64,000 nucleotides of DNA from Chloroflexota bacterium. Lineage in GTDB: Bacteria > Chloroflexota > UBA6077 > FW602-bin22 > CADDYW01. Below, piece by piece: positions 9,162 through 18,283 of the stretch. Each line of letters opens with the position of its first letter. Within the stretch, counting starts at the first letter, position 1. Position numbers and translations under genes: made by a program. The DNA lies in NCBI GenBank assembly GCA_021324795.1, contig JAJPIK010000102.1, forward strand, positions 62,001 to 126,000, given 5' to 3'. Below the pieces are notes generated by a model that was not told the DNA's origin, made no database searches, and was given only the letters and a program-made list of their open reading frames with translations.

Positions 9162-10145
9162 ATGGAGCGAGCAGCATTGATCGCGATTGGGGGAAACGCC
9201 TTGATTCGGTCCGATCAACCCGGCACGATCGCCGAGCAGTTCGAGAACGCCCGAGCGATCGCTAGTCAGCTCGCGACACTCCTCGCCAATGGTTGGCGCC
9301 TCGTCCTCACCCATGGCAACGGTCCACAAGTGGGATTCATCATGCTCCGCTCAGAACGGGCAAGCGATGACATTTCGGTGCCCCGCCTGACGCTAGATCT
9401 CTGTGTCGCCGACTCTCAAGGCGGGCTGGGCTACATTCTCGCCAATTCCATTCTCAGCGCGCTACGTCAGCATGACCTGGGCGAGCGGGTTGTCTGTGTG
9501 CTCACCCACACCCTGGTCGATACCAATGATCCTGCTTTTCACACCCCCAGCAAGCCGATCGGGCCGTTTTTCGACGCCGAGCAGGCCAAAGAGCACCGCC
9601 AGCGCTTCGGCTGGACCATGATCGAAGACTCCGGTCGCGGTTATCGTCGAGTCGTTCCCTCTCCCCAGCCGGTGCGCATCGTCGAGGCCACGGCGATTCG
9701 CGCCCTGCTCGACGCCGGCCTGCTCGTTATTGCGGCCGGTGGTGGGGGCATTCCGGTCGTCGAATCGACGGACGGACAGTTACGTGGCGTCGAGGCGGTG
9801 ATCGATAAGGATCGCTCCTCGGCAGCGCTTGCTGCCTACCTGGGTATTCCGCGCTTGATAATCACCACCGGCGTCGAGCAGGTCGCGATTCATTTTGGTA
9901 AGCCGGATCAGCGCTGGCTCGATCAGATAACCGTTACCGAGGCCCGTTGCTATCTCGCGGCCGGGGAGTTTCCTGCGGGCAGCATGGGGCCGAAGATCGA
10001 AGCTGCGTTGACCTTTCTGGAGAGAGGGGGAAAGGAGGTGATCATCAGCTCGCCTTCACACTTGGTCGACGCCGCGACCGGGCGAGCCGGCACGCGCATC
10101 GTGCCCGATACCGAAACCGGATGCAAAGGAGAGGTCCATGCCTGA
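9162..10145 (+). CDS. Carbamate kinase
   Basis: ALIAIGGNALIRSDQPGT..., LVLTHGNGPQVGFIMLRSE, VIDKDRSSAALAAYLGI, GSMGPKIEAALTFLERGG. Confidence 0.93.
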   Translation: MERAALIAIGGNALIRSDQPGTIAEQFENARAIASQLATLLANGWRLVLTHGNGPQVGFIMLRSERASDDISVPRLTLDLCVADSQGGLGYILANSILSALRQHDLGERVVCVLTHTLVDTNDPAFHTPSKPIGPFFDAEQAKEHRQRFGWTMIEDSGRGYRRVVPSPQPVRIVEATAIRALLDAGLLVIAAGGGGIPVVESTDGQLRGVEAVIDKDRSSAALAAYLGIPRLIITTGVEQVAIHFGKPDQRWLDQITVTEARCYLAAGEFPAGSMGPKIEAALTFLERGGKEVIISSPSHLVDAATGRAGTRIVPDTETGCKGEVHA

Positions 10146-10821
10146 AGTCACAGTCACTGCAGAACCTTACGAGTTCGTATTCGATCCGGCCCGGACCGCG
10201 CTGCTGATCATCGACATGCAGCGTGACTTCGTCGATCCGGGGGGATTCGGGGAAGCGCTCGGAAACGACGTCTCCTTGCTCCGTCGCGCCGTTCCCCCGA
10301 CCAAACGCGTCCTCGACGTCGCACGTTCGCTCGGTATCCAGGTTATTCACACGCGTGAGGGTCATCGTCCCGATCTGGCCGATTGTCCGCCGTCAAAGAA
10401 AGCGCGAGGTCGTCTTGCCGCCGGCATTGGCGACCCCGGTCCGATGGGACGAATTCTCGTCCGTGGTGAATACGGTCACGACATCATCGACGATCTGAAG
10501 CCGGCGCCGGGTGAGCCAGTCATCGACAAGCCGGGTAAGGGCGCATTTTTCGCAACCGATCTCGACGCGATCCTACACAATCGAGGTATCACGCGGCTCA
10601 TCGTCACTGGTGTAACAACCGAGGTCTGTGTCAACACGACGGTACGCGAAGCGAATGATCGTGGTTACGAATGTTTAGTCCTCGAAGACTGTGTCGCTTC
10701 GTACTTCCCAGAGTTCCAGGAAGCTGGAATCAAGATGATCAAAGCTCAGGGCGGCATTTTCGGCTGGGTTTCTGATTCAGAACGCTTGTTGAGCGCCCTG
10801 GCATTAGTTGGGGTAGCGTAG
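10138..10821 (+). CDS. Isochorismatase-family cysteine hydrolase, biuret amidohydrolase-like
   Basis: LLIIDMQRDFVDPGG, HTREGHRPDLADCPP, IGDPGPMGRILVRGE, DKPGKGAFFATDL, GVTTEVCVNTTVREANDRGYECLVLEDC: D-K-C triad positions present; closely resembles remembered biuret hydrolase (BiuH) motifs. Confidence 0.82.
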   Translation: MPEVTVTAEPYEFVFDPARTALLIIDMQRDFVDPGGFGEALGNDVSLLRRAVPPTKRVLDVARSLGIQVIHTREGHRPDLADCPPSKKARGRLAAGIGDPGPMGRILVRGEYGHDIIDDLKPAPGEPVIDKPGKGAFFATDLDAILHNRGITRLIVTGVTTEVCVNTTVREANDRGYECLVLEDCVASYFPEFQEAGIKMIKAQGGIFGWVSDSERLLSALALVGVA

Positions 10822-10866
10822 AGCGGCAGTGGTGCCTAGTTCGGGCTGAGGAAAGAAGGAAAGAAA

Positions 10867-12456
10867 GTGGCTGCGACTAAATCGCTTGCTTCCTCGAAGA
10901 TCTCCTGGTGGGTCACCGGGGATTGGAATGCATTCTTCGGCTTGTTCACTAACGTCATTGTTAACGTCCTGGTGCTGACTGGCCTCGCGCTGGGGGTAGT
11001 CAAAATCCCCGATACAATTGTCTACGGGCGAATCCTACCCGCACTAGGAATCGCGCTGCTGATTGGCAACGTCTATTACACCTATCTGGCCTGGCGACTA
11101 GCCCATAAAGAGAATCGCAATGATGTCTGTGCGATGCCCTACGGACCGAGCGTGCCACACATGTTCATCGTTACCCTTGGGATTATGCTGCCGATCTATC
11201 TCCAAACGAAGAACCCGACCATCGCCTGGCAGGCTGGACTGGCCTGGTGCTTCATTATCGGTGTCATCATCTACATTGGCGCCTTCGTTGGTCCGACGAT
11301 TCGCAAGTACACTCCTCGCGCGGCGTTGCTCGGGACACTGGCCGGCATCTCGATCGCTTTTATCTCGATGCGGCCCGCCTTCCAGAGTTGGGACGTTCCC
11401 TGGATCGGTCTGGTCTCGCTGACGCTGGTGCTGGTCGGCTGGACGGCGGGAGTGCGTCTACCGGGGAATGTGCCGGTGGGCTTGGCTGCGGTTGTCATCG
11501 GCGCGGCGCTTGGCTGGGCGACCGGTGTGATGCGCGCCCCGGACGTGGTAGCCTCTTTCTCTCACTTCGGTGTCTTCGCGCCGATTCCATCCACCGATGT
11601 GATCTCTGGTTTCTCTGGTATTGCCAGCTTGCTCGTCACCGCGATCCCGCTCGGGATCTACAACTTCACCGAAGGGATGAGTAACGTCGAGAGCGCAGCA
11701 GCGGCCGGCGACAGTTACAGTTTGCGGGCGGTACTGCTGGCCGACGGGACCGGCGCGATCGTCGGCTCGCTTCTGGGGAGCCCCTTCCCTCCAGCGGTGT
11801 ACATTGGTCACCCGGGATGGAAGGCGGTTGGTGGACGGATCGGCTACTCGATGGTGACTGGCGTTTGCACTGCCGTGCTCTGCCTCTTCGGGCTAGTGGC
11901 CTTGCTCCTGGCAGTGATTCCCCAGGTAGCCTTGCTCCCGATTCTGCTCTACATCGGACTAGTGATCGGCGCTCAAGCGTTCCAGGCGTCGCCGGGTCGT
12001 TATGCGCCGGCGATCATCCTGGCACTGTTACCGAACCTGGCCAACTGGGCTCAAGGGCAAGTCGATACCGCGCTCTCAACTCTCAACGTGCAAGAAACGC
12101 CCAAAGTGCTGGCGGCAATCAGCGACAACGGCTCGATCGTCTACCATGGCATGGCCCGATTTGGTGGTGGTGCGGTGCTGACAGGCTTGATCTTGGGAGC
12201 AATCGCCGCCTTCATCATCGACCGCAACTGGCGCAGCGCGACGATCTATGCCCTGGCCGCGGCGGTGCTGTCGTTCTTCGGCTTCACTCATGGCACCCAG
12301 CTCGCCTTCGGCGAGTCGCCGGATATTGCGATTGGCTACGTCCTGATGGCGGGGATCTGCGCGGCGTACTGGTGGAAGGACGAGAAGACCGAGGTTCCGG
12401 GCGCGGTGAATGAGCCGTCCGCGGTGGGCGAGGCAATCTCGGTTCCGGAGATTTAG
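10867..12456 (+). CDS. Nucleobase/xanthine-uracil (NCS2-like) permease
   Basis: Multi-TM protein with NCS2-like features (AMPYGPSVPHMF..., YNFTEGMSNVESAAAAGDSYSLRAVLLADGTGAIVGSLLGSPFPPAVYIG). Confidence 0.75.
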   Translation: MAATKSLASSKISWWVTGDWNAFFGLFTNVIVNVLVLTGLALGVVKIPDTIVYGRILPALGIALLIGNVYYTYLAWRLAHKENRNDVCAMPYGPSVPHMFIVTLGIMLPIYLQTKNPTIAWQAGLAWCFIIGVIIYIGAFVGPTIRKYTPRAALLGTLAGISIAFISMRPAFQSWDVPWIGLVSLTLVLVGWTAGVRLPGNVPVGLAAVVIGAALGWATGVMRAPDVVASFSHFGVFAPIPSTDVISGFSGIASLLVTAIPLGIYNFTEGMSNVESAAAAGDSYSLRAVLLADGTGAIVGSLLGSPFPPAVYIGHPGWKAVGGRIGYSMVTGVCTAVLCLFGLVALLLAVIPQVALLPILLYIGLVIGAQAFQASPGRYAPAIILALLPNLANWAQGQVDTALSTLNVQETPKVLAAISDNGSIVYHGMARFGGGAVLTGLILGAIAAFIIDRNWRSATIYALAAAVLSFFGFTHGTQLAFGESPDIAIGYVLMAGICAAYWWKDEKTEVPGAVNEPSAVGEAISVPEI

Positions 12457-12467
12457 GAGAGACTCCC

Positions 12468-12866
12468 ATGCTGCTAGAGCTATTCGTCAATGGCACCTTG
12501 ATGCGCGGCTTAGCACTGCACGGCAACCTCAACGGTGCAGAGTTCCTCGAGGAAGTGCGCACTGCCCCGATCTATCGGCTCTACTCGATTGGCGACATCC
12601 ACCCCGGCATGTTCGAGGTGCCAGAAGGTGGCGTCTCGGTAGCCGGCGAGCTATATCGAGTACCGCTAGACGTGCTTCGCCGGGTCGAGGCCGGAGAGCC
12701 GCCCCATCTCTATCGTGGCATGGTCCGGCTCATTGACGGGCGTGAAGTCTCGGGCATTCTCTACCCGCGCGAGCTTGCCGAGGGTCACCACCGCGACATC
12801 TCCAATTTTGCCGACTGGCGCGCCTACGTCAAAGCGCGCCAAGAATCGCCAGCCATACTGGAGTGA
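12468..12866 (+). CDS. Stand-alone allophanate hydrolase C-terminal-domain-like / gamma-glutamylcyclotransferase-fold protein
   Basis: LFVNGTLMRGLALHGNL...VRTAPIYRLYSIGDIHPGMFEVPEGGVSVAGELYRVPLDVLRRVEAGEP...VSGILY resembles the AtzF/DUR1 C-terminal domain. Confidence 0.75.
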   Translation: MLLELFVNGTLMRGLALHGNLNGAEFLEEVRTAPIYRLYSIGDIHPGMFEVPEGGVSVAGELYRVPLDVLRRVEAGEPPHLYRGMVRLIDGREVSGILYPRELAEGHHRDISNFADWRAYVKARQESPAILE

Positions 12867-12987
12867 TCGGCTACCTTACCTGTTCCTCCAGCCCTGTCCG
12901 CACCATCGTCGCGGATGACGCCGCTGACCGCTCGCTTCGTCAAACCCAACGGTGATGCCCAGACGAGCTCCTCAGACGGTCTCTCCT

Positions 12988-13869
12988 TCACGCTGTCACC
13001 AGAAGCCGGTACGCTTCCCGGAGCTTTTCTTCATTCACGCCGGTCTGCAGGCCCAGGCGCTCGCACAGGCGGACGATCTGCTCGGTGGCGACGTTGCCGC
13101 GAGCGCCGGGAGCAAAGGGGCAGCCTCCTAAGCCACCGACCGCCCCATCGAAGGTACGGATGCCGAGCTCGAGAGCGGTCAGCAAGTTGGCCATGGCGAG
13201 ACCGCTGGTATCGTGGAGGTGCAGCGCCAGGCTGCACCGGTCGAGCTGACCAACGAGGGGGCGACAAACCGCGACGATCTGGCGGGGGTCGGCGTCGCCC
13301 AAAGTGTCGCTCACGACGGCCTCATCGACCCCGGCTTGCACGACCGCGTTCACCGTGGTGATTGCTTGGAGAGGTGTAATGGGACCATCATAGGGACAGT
13401 GGAAACAGGTTGAGACGTAGCCACGTACCCAGATGCCACGAGCGTGGGCGATTTCAACAATTCGGCCGAGCGTGGCAAGGTTCTCCGTGATCGAGCGCCC
13501 GCTGTTGGCGCGGCTGAACCCCTCGCTCGCCGCTACCACCATCGCTATCGCGGTCGCCCCGACCGCTAGGGCCCGCTCTAGCCCGTGCTGATTCAGGATC
13601 AGAGCAACACAGTGACGATCCGGGCGCTTTACCGCGGGAAAGAGTTCATCAGCGTCGGCGAGCTGGGGAATCCGATCCGGCCGGACGAACGAGGTGATCT
13701 CGACGTCCAATGAGCCGGCGGCAAAAAGCGCTTCGACAAAGCGACGCTTCACCTCGGTCGGATAGCAGCGGGTTTCATTCTGCAGACCGTCGCGCGGTCC
13801 CACCTCGACGATTCGCACTTTCCCCTTAAGGCTTTCTAATGGGTCTCTGACAGCTTTTTGCGTGTTCAT
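12988..13869 (-). CDS. Hydroxymethylglutaryl-CoA lyase
   Basis: VRIVEVGPRDGLQNE..., SVRPDRIPQLADADEL-like, HLHDTSGLAMANLLTALELGIRTFDGAVGGLGGCPFAPGARGNVATE (HMGL signature). ORF start trimmed to the MNTQ methionine. Confidence 0.92.
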   Translation of the reverse strand: MNTQKAVRDPLESLKGKVRIVEVGPRDGLQNETRCYPTEVKRRFVEALFAAGSLDVEITSFVRPDRIPQLADADELFPAVKRPDRHCVALILNQHGLERALAVGATAIAMVVAASEGFSRANSGRSITENLATLGRIVEIAHARGIWVRGYVSTCFHCPYDGPITPLQAITTVNAVVQAGVDEAVVSDTLGDADPRQIVAVCRPLVGQLDRCSLALHLHDTSGLAMANLLTALELGIRTFDGAVGGLGGCPFAPGARGNVATEQIVRLCERLGLQTGVNEEKLREAYRLLVTA

Positions 13870-13876
13870 ACTCGCG

Positions 13877-14614
13877 TCATGCCCCTGACCACCTGGGCAC
13901 TCGGCGCTCACGGAGCGCCCGGATCCCCTCGGCGTAATCCGCGGTCGACCGCAGACTTGCCACGGCTTTTGCTGCTTCACCCGGCCTCGCCCCATGGTCA
14001 GGGATCCTTTTGATCGCCCGGTGAGAGCCCGGCGCGCCGCGGAGGAGATCCGCGGCGACGGTCTCGACCGCCGTGTCCAATTCTTCTGGCGTGGCGACGA
14101 CATCGACCAAGCCAATGGTCTGGGCGTCCGCGGCGTTGAGCGGCTGGGCGAGCATGGCCAGGCGCCGGAAACGGTGGGCACCGACGCGGGCGATGACCGC
14201 GGGCGAGATCAAGGCCGGGGCCAAACCGAGCCGCGCTTCGCTCAACGTGAACGTGGCGGACGCACTCGCGACGACGAAGTCCGCCGCCGCAGCCAGGCCA
14301 ACTCCTCCACCGTAGGTTGCTCCCTGGACGCGACAGATCACCGGAATCGGCAGGTGGCCAAGGAGCTCGACGACCTCGCCGACCAGACGCAACTCTTCCT
14401 CCGGTGCCTGAGCCAGCCAATGGACGTCAGCTCCGCCGCAAAAGACGCTGCCGGTACTCCGCAGGGTAAGCACCCGGGCCGACAACGCCGCCGCGAACAT
14501 CTCGAGGCTCTGCCGGAGGGCGAGCCAGCCCTCACCATCAAGCGCGTTGCGCTTGTCTGGGCGGTCGATCAGAATCGTCGCGCGCTCGTTGTCGAAGGCG
14601 TGATGGACGTACAT
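13877..14614 (-). CDS. Enoyl-CoA hydratase/isomerase (methylglutaconyl-CoA hydratase-like)
   Basis: IDRPDKRNALDGEGW, LRSTGSVFCGGADVHWL, VQGATYGGGVGLAAAADFVVAS crotonase motifs. Confidence 0.88.
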   Translation of the reverse strand: MYVHHAFDNERATILIDRPDKRNALDGEGWLALRQSLEMFAAALSARVLTLRSTGSVFCGGADVHWLAQAPEEELRLVGEVVELLGHLPIPVICRVQGATYGGGVGLAAAADFVVASASATFTLSEARLGLAPALISPAVIARVGAHRFRRLAMLAQPLNAADAQTIGLVDVVATPEELDTAVETVAADLLRGAPGSHRAIKRIPDHGARPGEAAKAVASLRSTADYAEGIRALRERRVPRWSGA

Positions 14615-14657
14615 GCTTCCTCCTCCGTGCCAGCTTCCTCCTCTCGCCAAACGCCCT

Positions 14658-16265
14658 CTACATCCGAAAGATGCCGTAATTGCTCTTCGGCGTCTCGATT
14701 GGCGATCTCTTGACGATGCTCAGTGCCAGGCCGAGGTAGACGCTGGTTTCGACTGGATCGATCACGCCATCATCCCAGAGGTGCGCGGTCGCATAGAGAG
14801 CGTTGCTTTCCGCGTCATACTTAGCGATCGTTGCCTCGGCCTGGCGTTGGAGCTCGTCTTCATCCACTGTCTGCCCTTTGGCGGCAGCGGCGTCCCGGGC
14901 AATCGTCGTCAGGACGTTCGCGGCTTCCTGACCGCCCATCACCGAGATCCGCGCATTGGGCCAGGACCAAAGAAAGCGCGGATCGTAGGCGCGCCCGGCC
15001 ATCGCGTAGTTGCCTGCGCCATGCGATGCGCCAACGATCAGGCTGAGCTTGGGAACGTTGCAGCAGGCGACCGCGTTCACCATCTTCGCTCCCGCCTTGG
15101 CGATACCGGCCCGCTCGTACGTTTTCCCGACCATGAAGCCGACGACATCATGCATGAAGAGAAGGGGGATGCCCCGGCGATCACAGAGCTGGATGAAATG
15201 GGTACTTTTCTCGGCGCATTCGCCAAACAGAATCCCGTTGTTCGCCACGATGCCAACCGGTTCACCCATGATGTGGGCGAAGCCGCAGAGCAGTGTCTCG
15301 CCGTAGAGTGGCTTGAACTCCTCGAAATCGCTGTCATCGACAATGCGGGCTAAGATCTCGAGCATCGGCAGTCGCTTGCGCGACGAGCGGGGAATCAAAC
15401 CGTAGAGCTCCCGGGGATCGTAGCGCGGATCGACCGGGGCTTTCCGGGGGCCCGTCCGCCCCGGGATCGCCCAGCCGCGAATAAGCTGACGGGCGAGCTG
15501 CAGTCCCTCGACCTCGCCGTCGACAACGTAGTCGACCAGACCGGACTCGCGTCCGTGCACGTCGGCGCCGCCAAGCTCCTCGGCGCTGACCACTTCGCCG
15601 GTCGCGGCGCGCACCAGGGGTGGACCGCCCAGGAAGATCGTCCCCGCGCCGCGAACGATGATCGTTTGGTCGGCCATCGCCGGGATGTAGGCACCCCCGG
15701 CCGTACACGAGCCAAGGACGACGGCGAGCTGGGGAATACCCTGCGCCGACATGCGCGCCATATTAAAGAAGATGCGGCCAAAGCCTTCCCGGTGGGGGAA
15801 AATCTCCGCCTGCAACGGAAGGTAGGCACCGCCACTATCAACTAGGTAGAGGCAGGGGAGGCGGTTCTCCGCGGCGATCTGCTGGGCACGAAGCTGCTTG
15901 GCAACCGTCAGGGGAAAGTAGGTGCCGCCTTTGACCGTGGCGTCGTTGGCGATGACCATGACCTCGGTCCCCTCGACGACGCCGATGCCGGTGACAATCC
16001 CCGCGCCGGGCGATGCGCCTTCGTATTCGGTCTCGGCACAGAGGATCGAAAGCTCAAGGAAAGGCACGCCCGGATCGCAAACGCAAGCGATGCGCTCGCG
16101 CGGCAAGAGCTTTCCCCGATCGCGATGGCGAGCGATCGCCACGTCGCGACCGCCGTCGATCGTCCGGGCGGACCGCCGACGGAGATCCTCGAGCAAGGCG
16201 CGATTATGTCGCGCGTTTTCCTGAAACTCGGTGCTCTCGGTATCGACGGTACTCTCGATGATCAT
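14658..16265 (-). CDS. Acyl-CoA carboxylase carboxyltransferase subunit (methylcrotonyl-CoA carboxylase beta-like)
   Basis: GGRDVAIARHRDRGKLLPRERI, LYLVDSGGAYLPLQAEIFPHREGFGRIFFNMARMSAQGIPQLAVVLGSCTAGGAYIPAM. Confidence 0.93.
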   Translation of the reverse strand: MIIESTVDTESTEFQENARHNRALLEDLRRRSARTIDGGRDVAIARHRDRGKLLPRERIACVCDPGVPFLELSILCAETEYEGASPGAGIVTGIGVVEGTEVMVIANDATVKGGTYFPLTVAKQLRAQQIAAENRLPCLYLVDSGGAYLPLQAEIFPHREGFGRIFFNMARMSAQGIPQLAVVLGSCTAGGAYIPAMADQTIIVRGAGTIFLGGPPLVRAATGEVVSAEELGGADVHGRESGLVDYVVDGEVEGLQLARQLIRGWAIPGRTGPRKAPVDPRYDPRELYGLIPRSSRKRLPMLEILARIVDDSDFEEFKPLYGETLLCGFAHIMGEPVGIVANNGILFGECAEKSTHFIQLCDRRGIPLLFMHDVVGFMVGKTYERAGIAKAGAKMVNAVACCNVPKLSLIVGASHGAGNYAMAGRAYDPRFLWSWPNARISVMGGQEAANVLTTIARDAAAAKGQTVDEDELQRQAEATIAKYDAESNALYATAHLWDDGVIDPVETSVYLGLALSIVKRSPIETPKSNYGIFRM

Positions 16266-16518
16266 TGTTCCTTACCAAGACAATTATAGGCCCACCAACG
16301 ACCGCCCGTCGCCAAAGTAGCGAGGACCCGCCCGGGGTCTCTTTGCCTGCCTGACCATACTGCAAATGATGCGCCGAGGCATCTGGAGCCAGCAGCCCGC
16401 GCATGCTCAGGCAGTCGCAACGGCAATGCCCGGACATTTAGCAGGCGAGTTGGTGGGGTGGAGAGCTGGCATCGACTCTGCAAGAGGTCATCTTTATTCG
16501 CTGATCAGGAGGGGTGTG

Positions 16519-17394
16519 ATGGCCATCAGGAAATCGTGCATCCTCCTCGTCGAGCCGAACCCGGACCTGCACGAGCTCGAAGAGCAAGTATTGACCGACG
16601 CTGGTTACCAGGTCGAGCCCACGCCAGCGGGCGCCGATCCGGTCATGGTGGCTGAGCAGACCCACCCGGATCTGATCGTTATGGGCCTCCCGTACAAACA
16701 CCCGGAAGAATGGCAGGTGATCGATCGGCTACAGGCGGCGCCGGAGACGCGAAAGATTCCACTAGTCGTGATCACGACCTCGGAACGCGAGGCCGCGGCA
16801 GCTCAGGCGGCCCCGACCGCCCGCTATACGGTCGTCGCTCCCTACGACATCTCAGCCCTCGAAACGGCTGCCCGCGAGGCCTTGCAGAGCCCGCCGCCCG
16901 CGGCGGTCCTTCCTCCGGCTAAGTCGCCGGTCTCGCCAGCGGTTTCCTTCGCGACCGATACTTTATCCCAACAGGCACGTCACCTCGTCCTCGAAGCAAT
17001 TCGGCAGCTCCAGCAGCGCGAACCGTACAAGACGCGTTTTCCCGAGCTGTCTAAAGGGCTGGTCGACGACCTTGGCATCATGATGGGGGCAATCATCGAC
17101 GGCCTGCGTCGGTATCTCCCGCCCGAGGAGGTATTCGCGGTGCCAGTGATTCGCCAGGCAATCGAACGGCACGTGAAGCTTCGGGTGAGCCAGGGGCTGC
17201 AGCCGGCGGCGGTGGTTCAGGAATACCAGGCTCTCCAAAGAACGTCCGATCAAGCGATCGTTGGCCTGATCAATCAGCGAGACTTCACTGCCATCGACGC
17301 ACTCGTGCTGATCCAGAGAATTCGACCATACGTCGACGAGCTGATTCGACAAGTCCTGGTCGAGTTCCAACGCTACTGCCAGTCCCCAATGTGA
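16519..17394 (+). CDS. Degenerate response-regulator receiver fused to RsbRD_N-like domain
   Basis: Receiver-like N-terminus (CILLVEPNPDLHELEEQVLTDAGY...PDLIVMGLPYKHPEEWQVIDRLQ) plus RsbRD-type helical C-terminus (FPELSKGLVDDLGIMMGAIIDGLRRY...ERHVKLRVSQGLQPAAVVQEYQALQR). Confidence 0.75.
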   Translation: MAIRKSCILLVEPNPDLHELEEQVLTDAGYQVEPTPAGADPVMVAEQTHPDLIVMGLPYKHPEEWQVIDRLQAAPETRKIPLVVITTSEREAAAAQAAPTARYTVVAPYDISALETAAREALQSPPPAAVLPPAKSPVSPAVSFATDTLSQQARHLVLEAIRQLQQREPYKTRFPELSKGLVDDLGIMMGAIIDGLRRYLPPEEVFAVPVIRQAIERHVKLRVSQGLQPAAVVQEYQALQRTSDQAIVGLINQRDFTAIDALVLIQRIRPYVDELIRQVLVEFQRYCQSPM

Positions 17395-17419
17395 CGACGT
17401 TGGCCCCGATCGTTGCTCG

Positions 17420-18283
17420 TTATCCTTTGACTGCGCCAGCCGTTAGACCGGAGATGAAGCCACGCTGGAGGAAGAAGAAGAGCAAGACGACGGGCAGGCT
17501 GACGACGATCGCGGCCGCCATCAAGCCACCCCAGTTCACCTCGACGTCACCGATGTTCGCGTACAAGAAGATCTGGGCCGTCCGCATCTCAGCCGACGTA
17601 GTGACAATCGACGCCACGATGAAGTCGTTCCACGCACTGATAAAAGTGAGCAGGGCTACCGCCATCAGGGCCGGCTTGGACACGGGCAGAATGATCTGAA
17701 AGAGAGTCTGGACCCGCGAGCAGCCATCGACAACCGCTGCCTCTTCGAGCTCTTGGGGAACGGTTTGGAAGAAGCCACGGAGGATCCAAACGCTGACCGG
17801 TAGGCTCCCGACCCAGTAAATCAGGATGAGCCCCAGATAGGTATCTAACAGGCCAAGCATCGATAGGATGAGATAGATTGGCACGAGATTCACTAACCCG
17901 GGAATCATCATCGGCGCGATGATCAGAAACAGGATGACTTGGCTCCCCCGGAAGCGCATGCGTGCGAGCGGATAGGCCGCCAGCGACGCTGCCATCAGGG
18001 TCAGCCCGACGGCGCAAACCGACACGACCGTGCTATTGAATAGCCCTTGCGCCAGCCCACCTTGAAATTCACTAGCGTAGTTGAACAGGGTGAACGGGTT
18101 GGGAATGATTTCCGGCGGGAAGGCGTAGATCTGATGCTCGAGCTTGACCGAGGTGAGAAAGGCCCAGACAAATGGGATAAGTGCACTGAGAATCGCCAGC
18201 ACCATCAATGCTGATTGGATTCCTTCGTAGCGCCGCTGTCTCAAGGAACGACCAGTTGGACTGAGCGCGAGCATTCTCTTCAA
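17420..18283 (-). CDS. Carbohydrate ABC transporter permease (MalG-type)
   Basis: Permease EAA-loop ELEEAAVVDGCSRVQTLFQIILPVSKPAL; NDFIVASIV. Confidence 0.9.
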   Translation of the reverse strand: MKRMLALSPTGRSLRQRRYEGIQSALMVLAILSALIPFVWAFLTSVKLEHQIYAFPPEIIPNPFTLFNYASEFQGGLAQGLFNSTVVSVCAVGLTLMAASLAAYPLARMRFRGSQVILFLIIAPMMIPGLVNLVPIYLILSMLGLLDTYLGLILIYWVGSLPVSVWILRGFFQTVPQELEEAAVVDGCSRVQTLFQIILPVSKPALMAVALLTFISAWNDFIVASIVTTSAEMRTAQIFLYANIGDVEVNWGGLMAAAIVVSLPVVLLFFFLQRGFISGLTAGAVKG

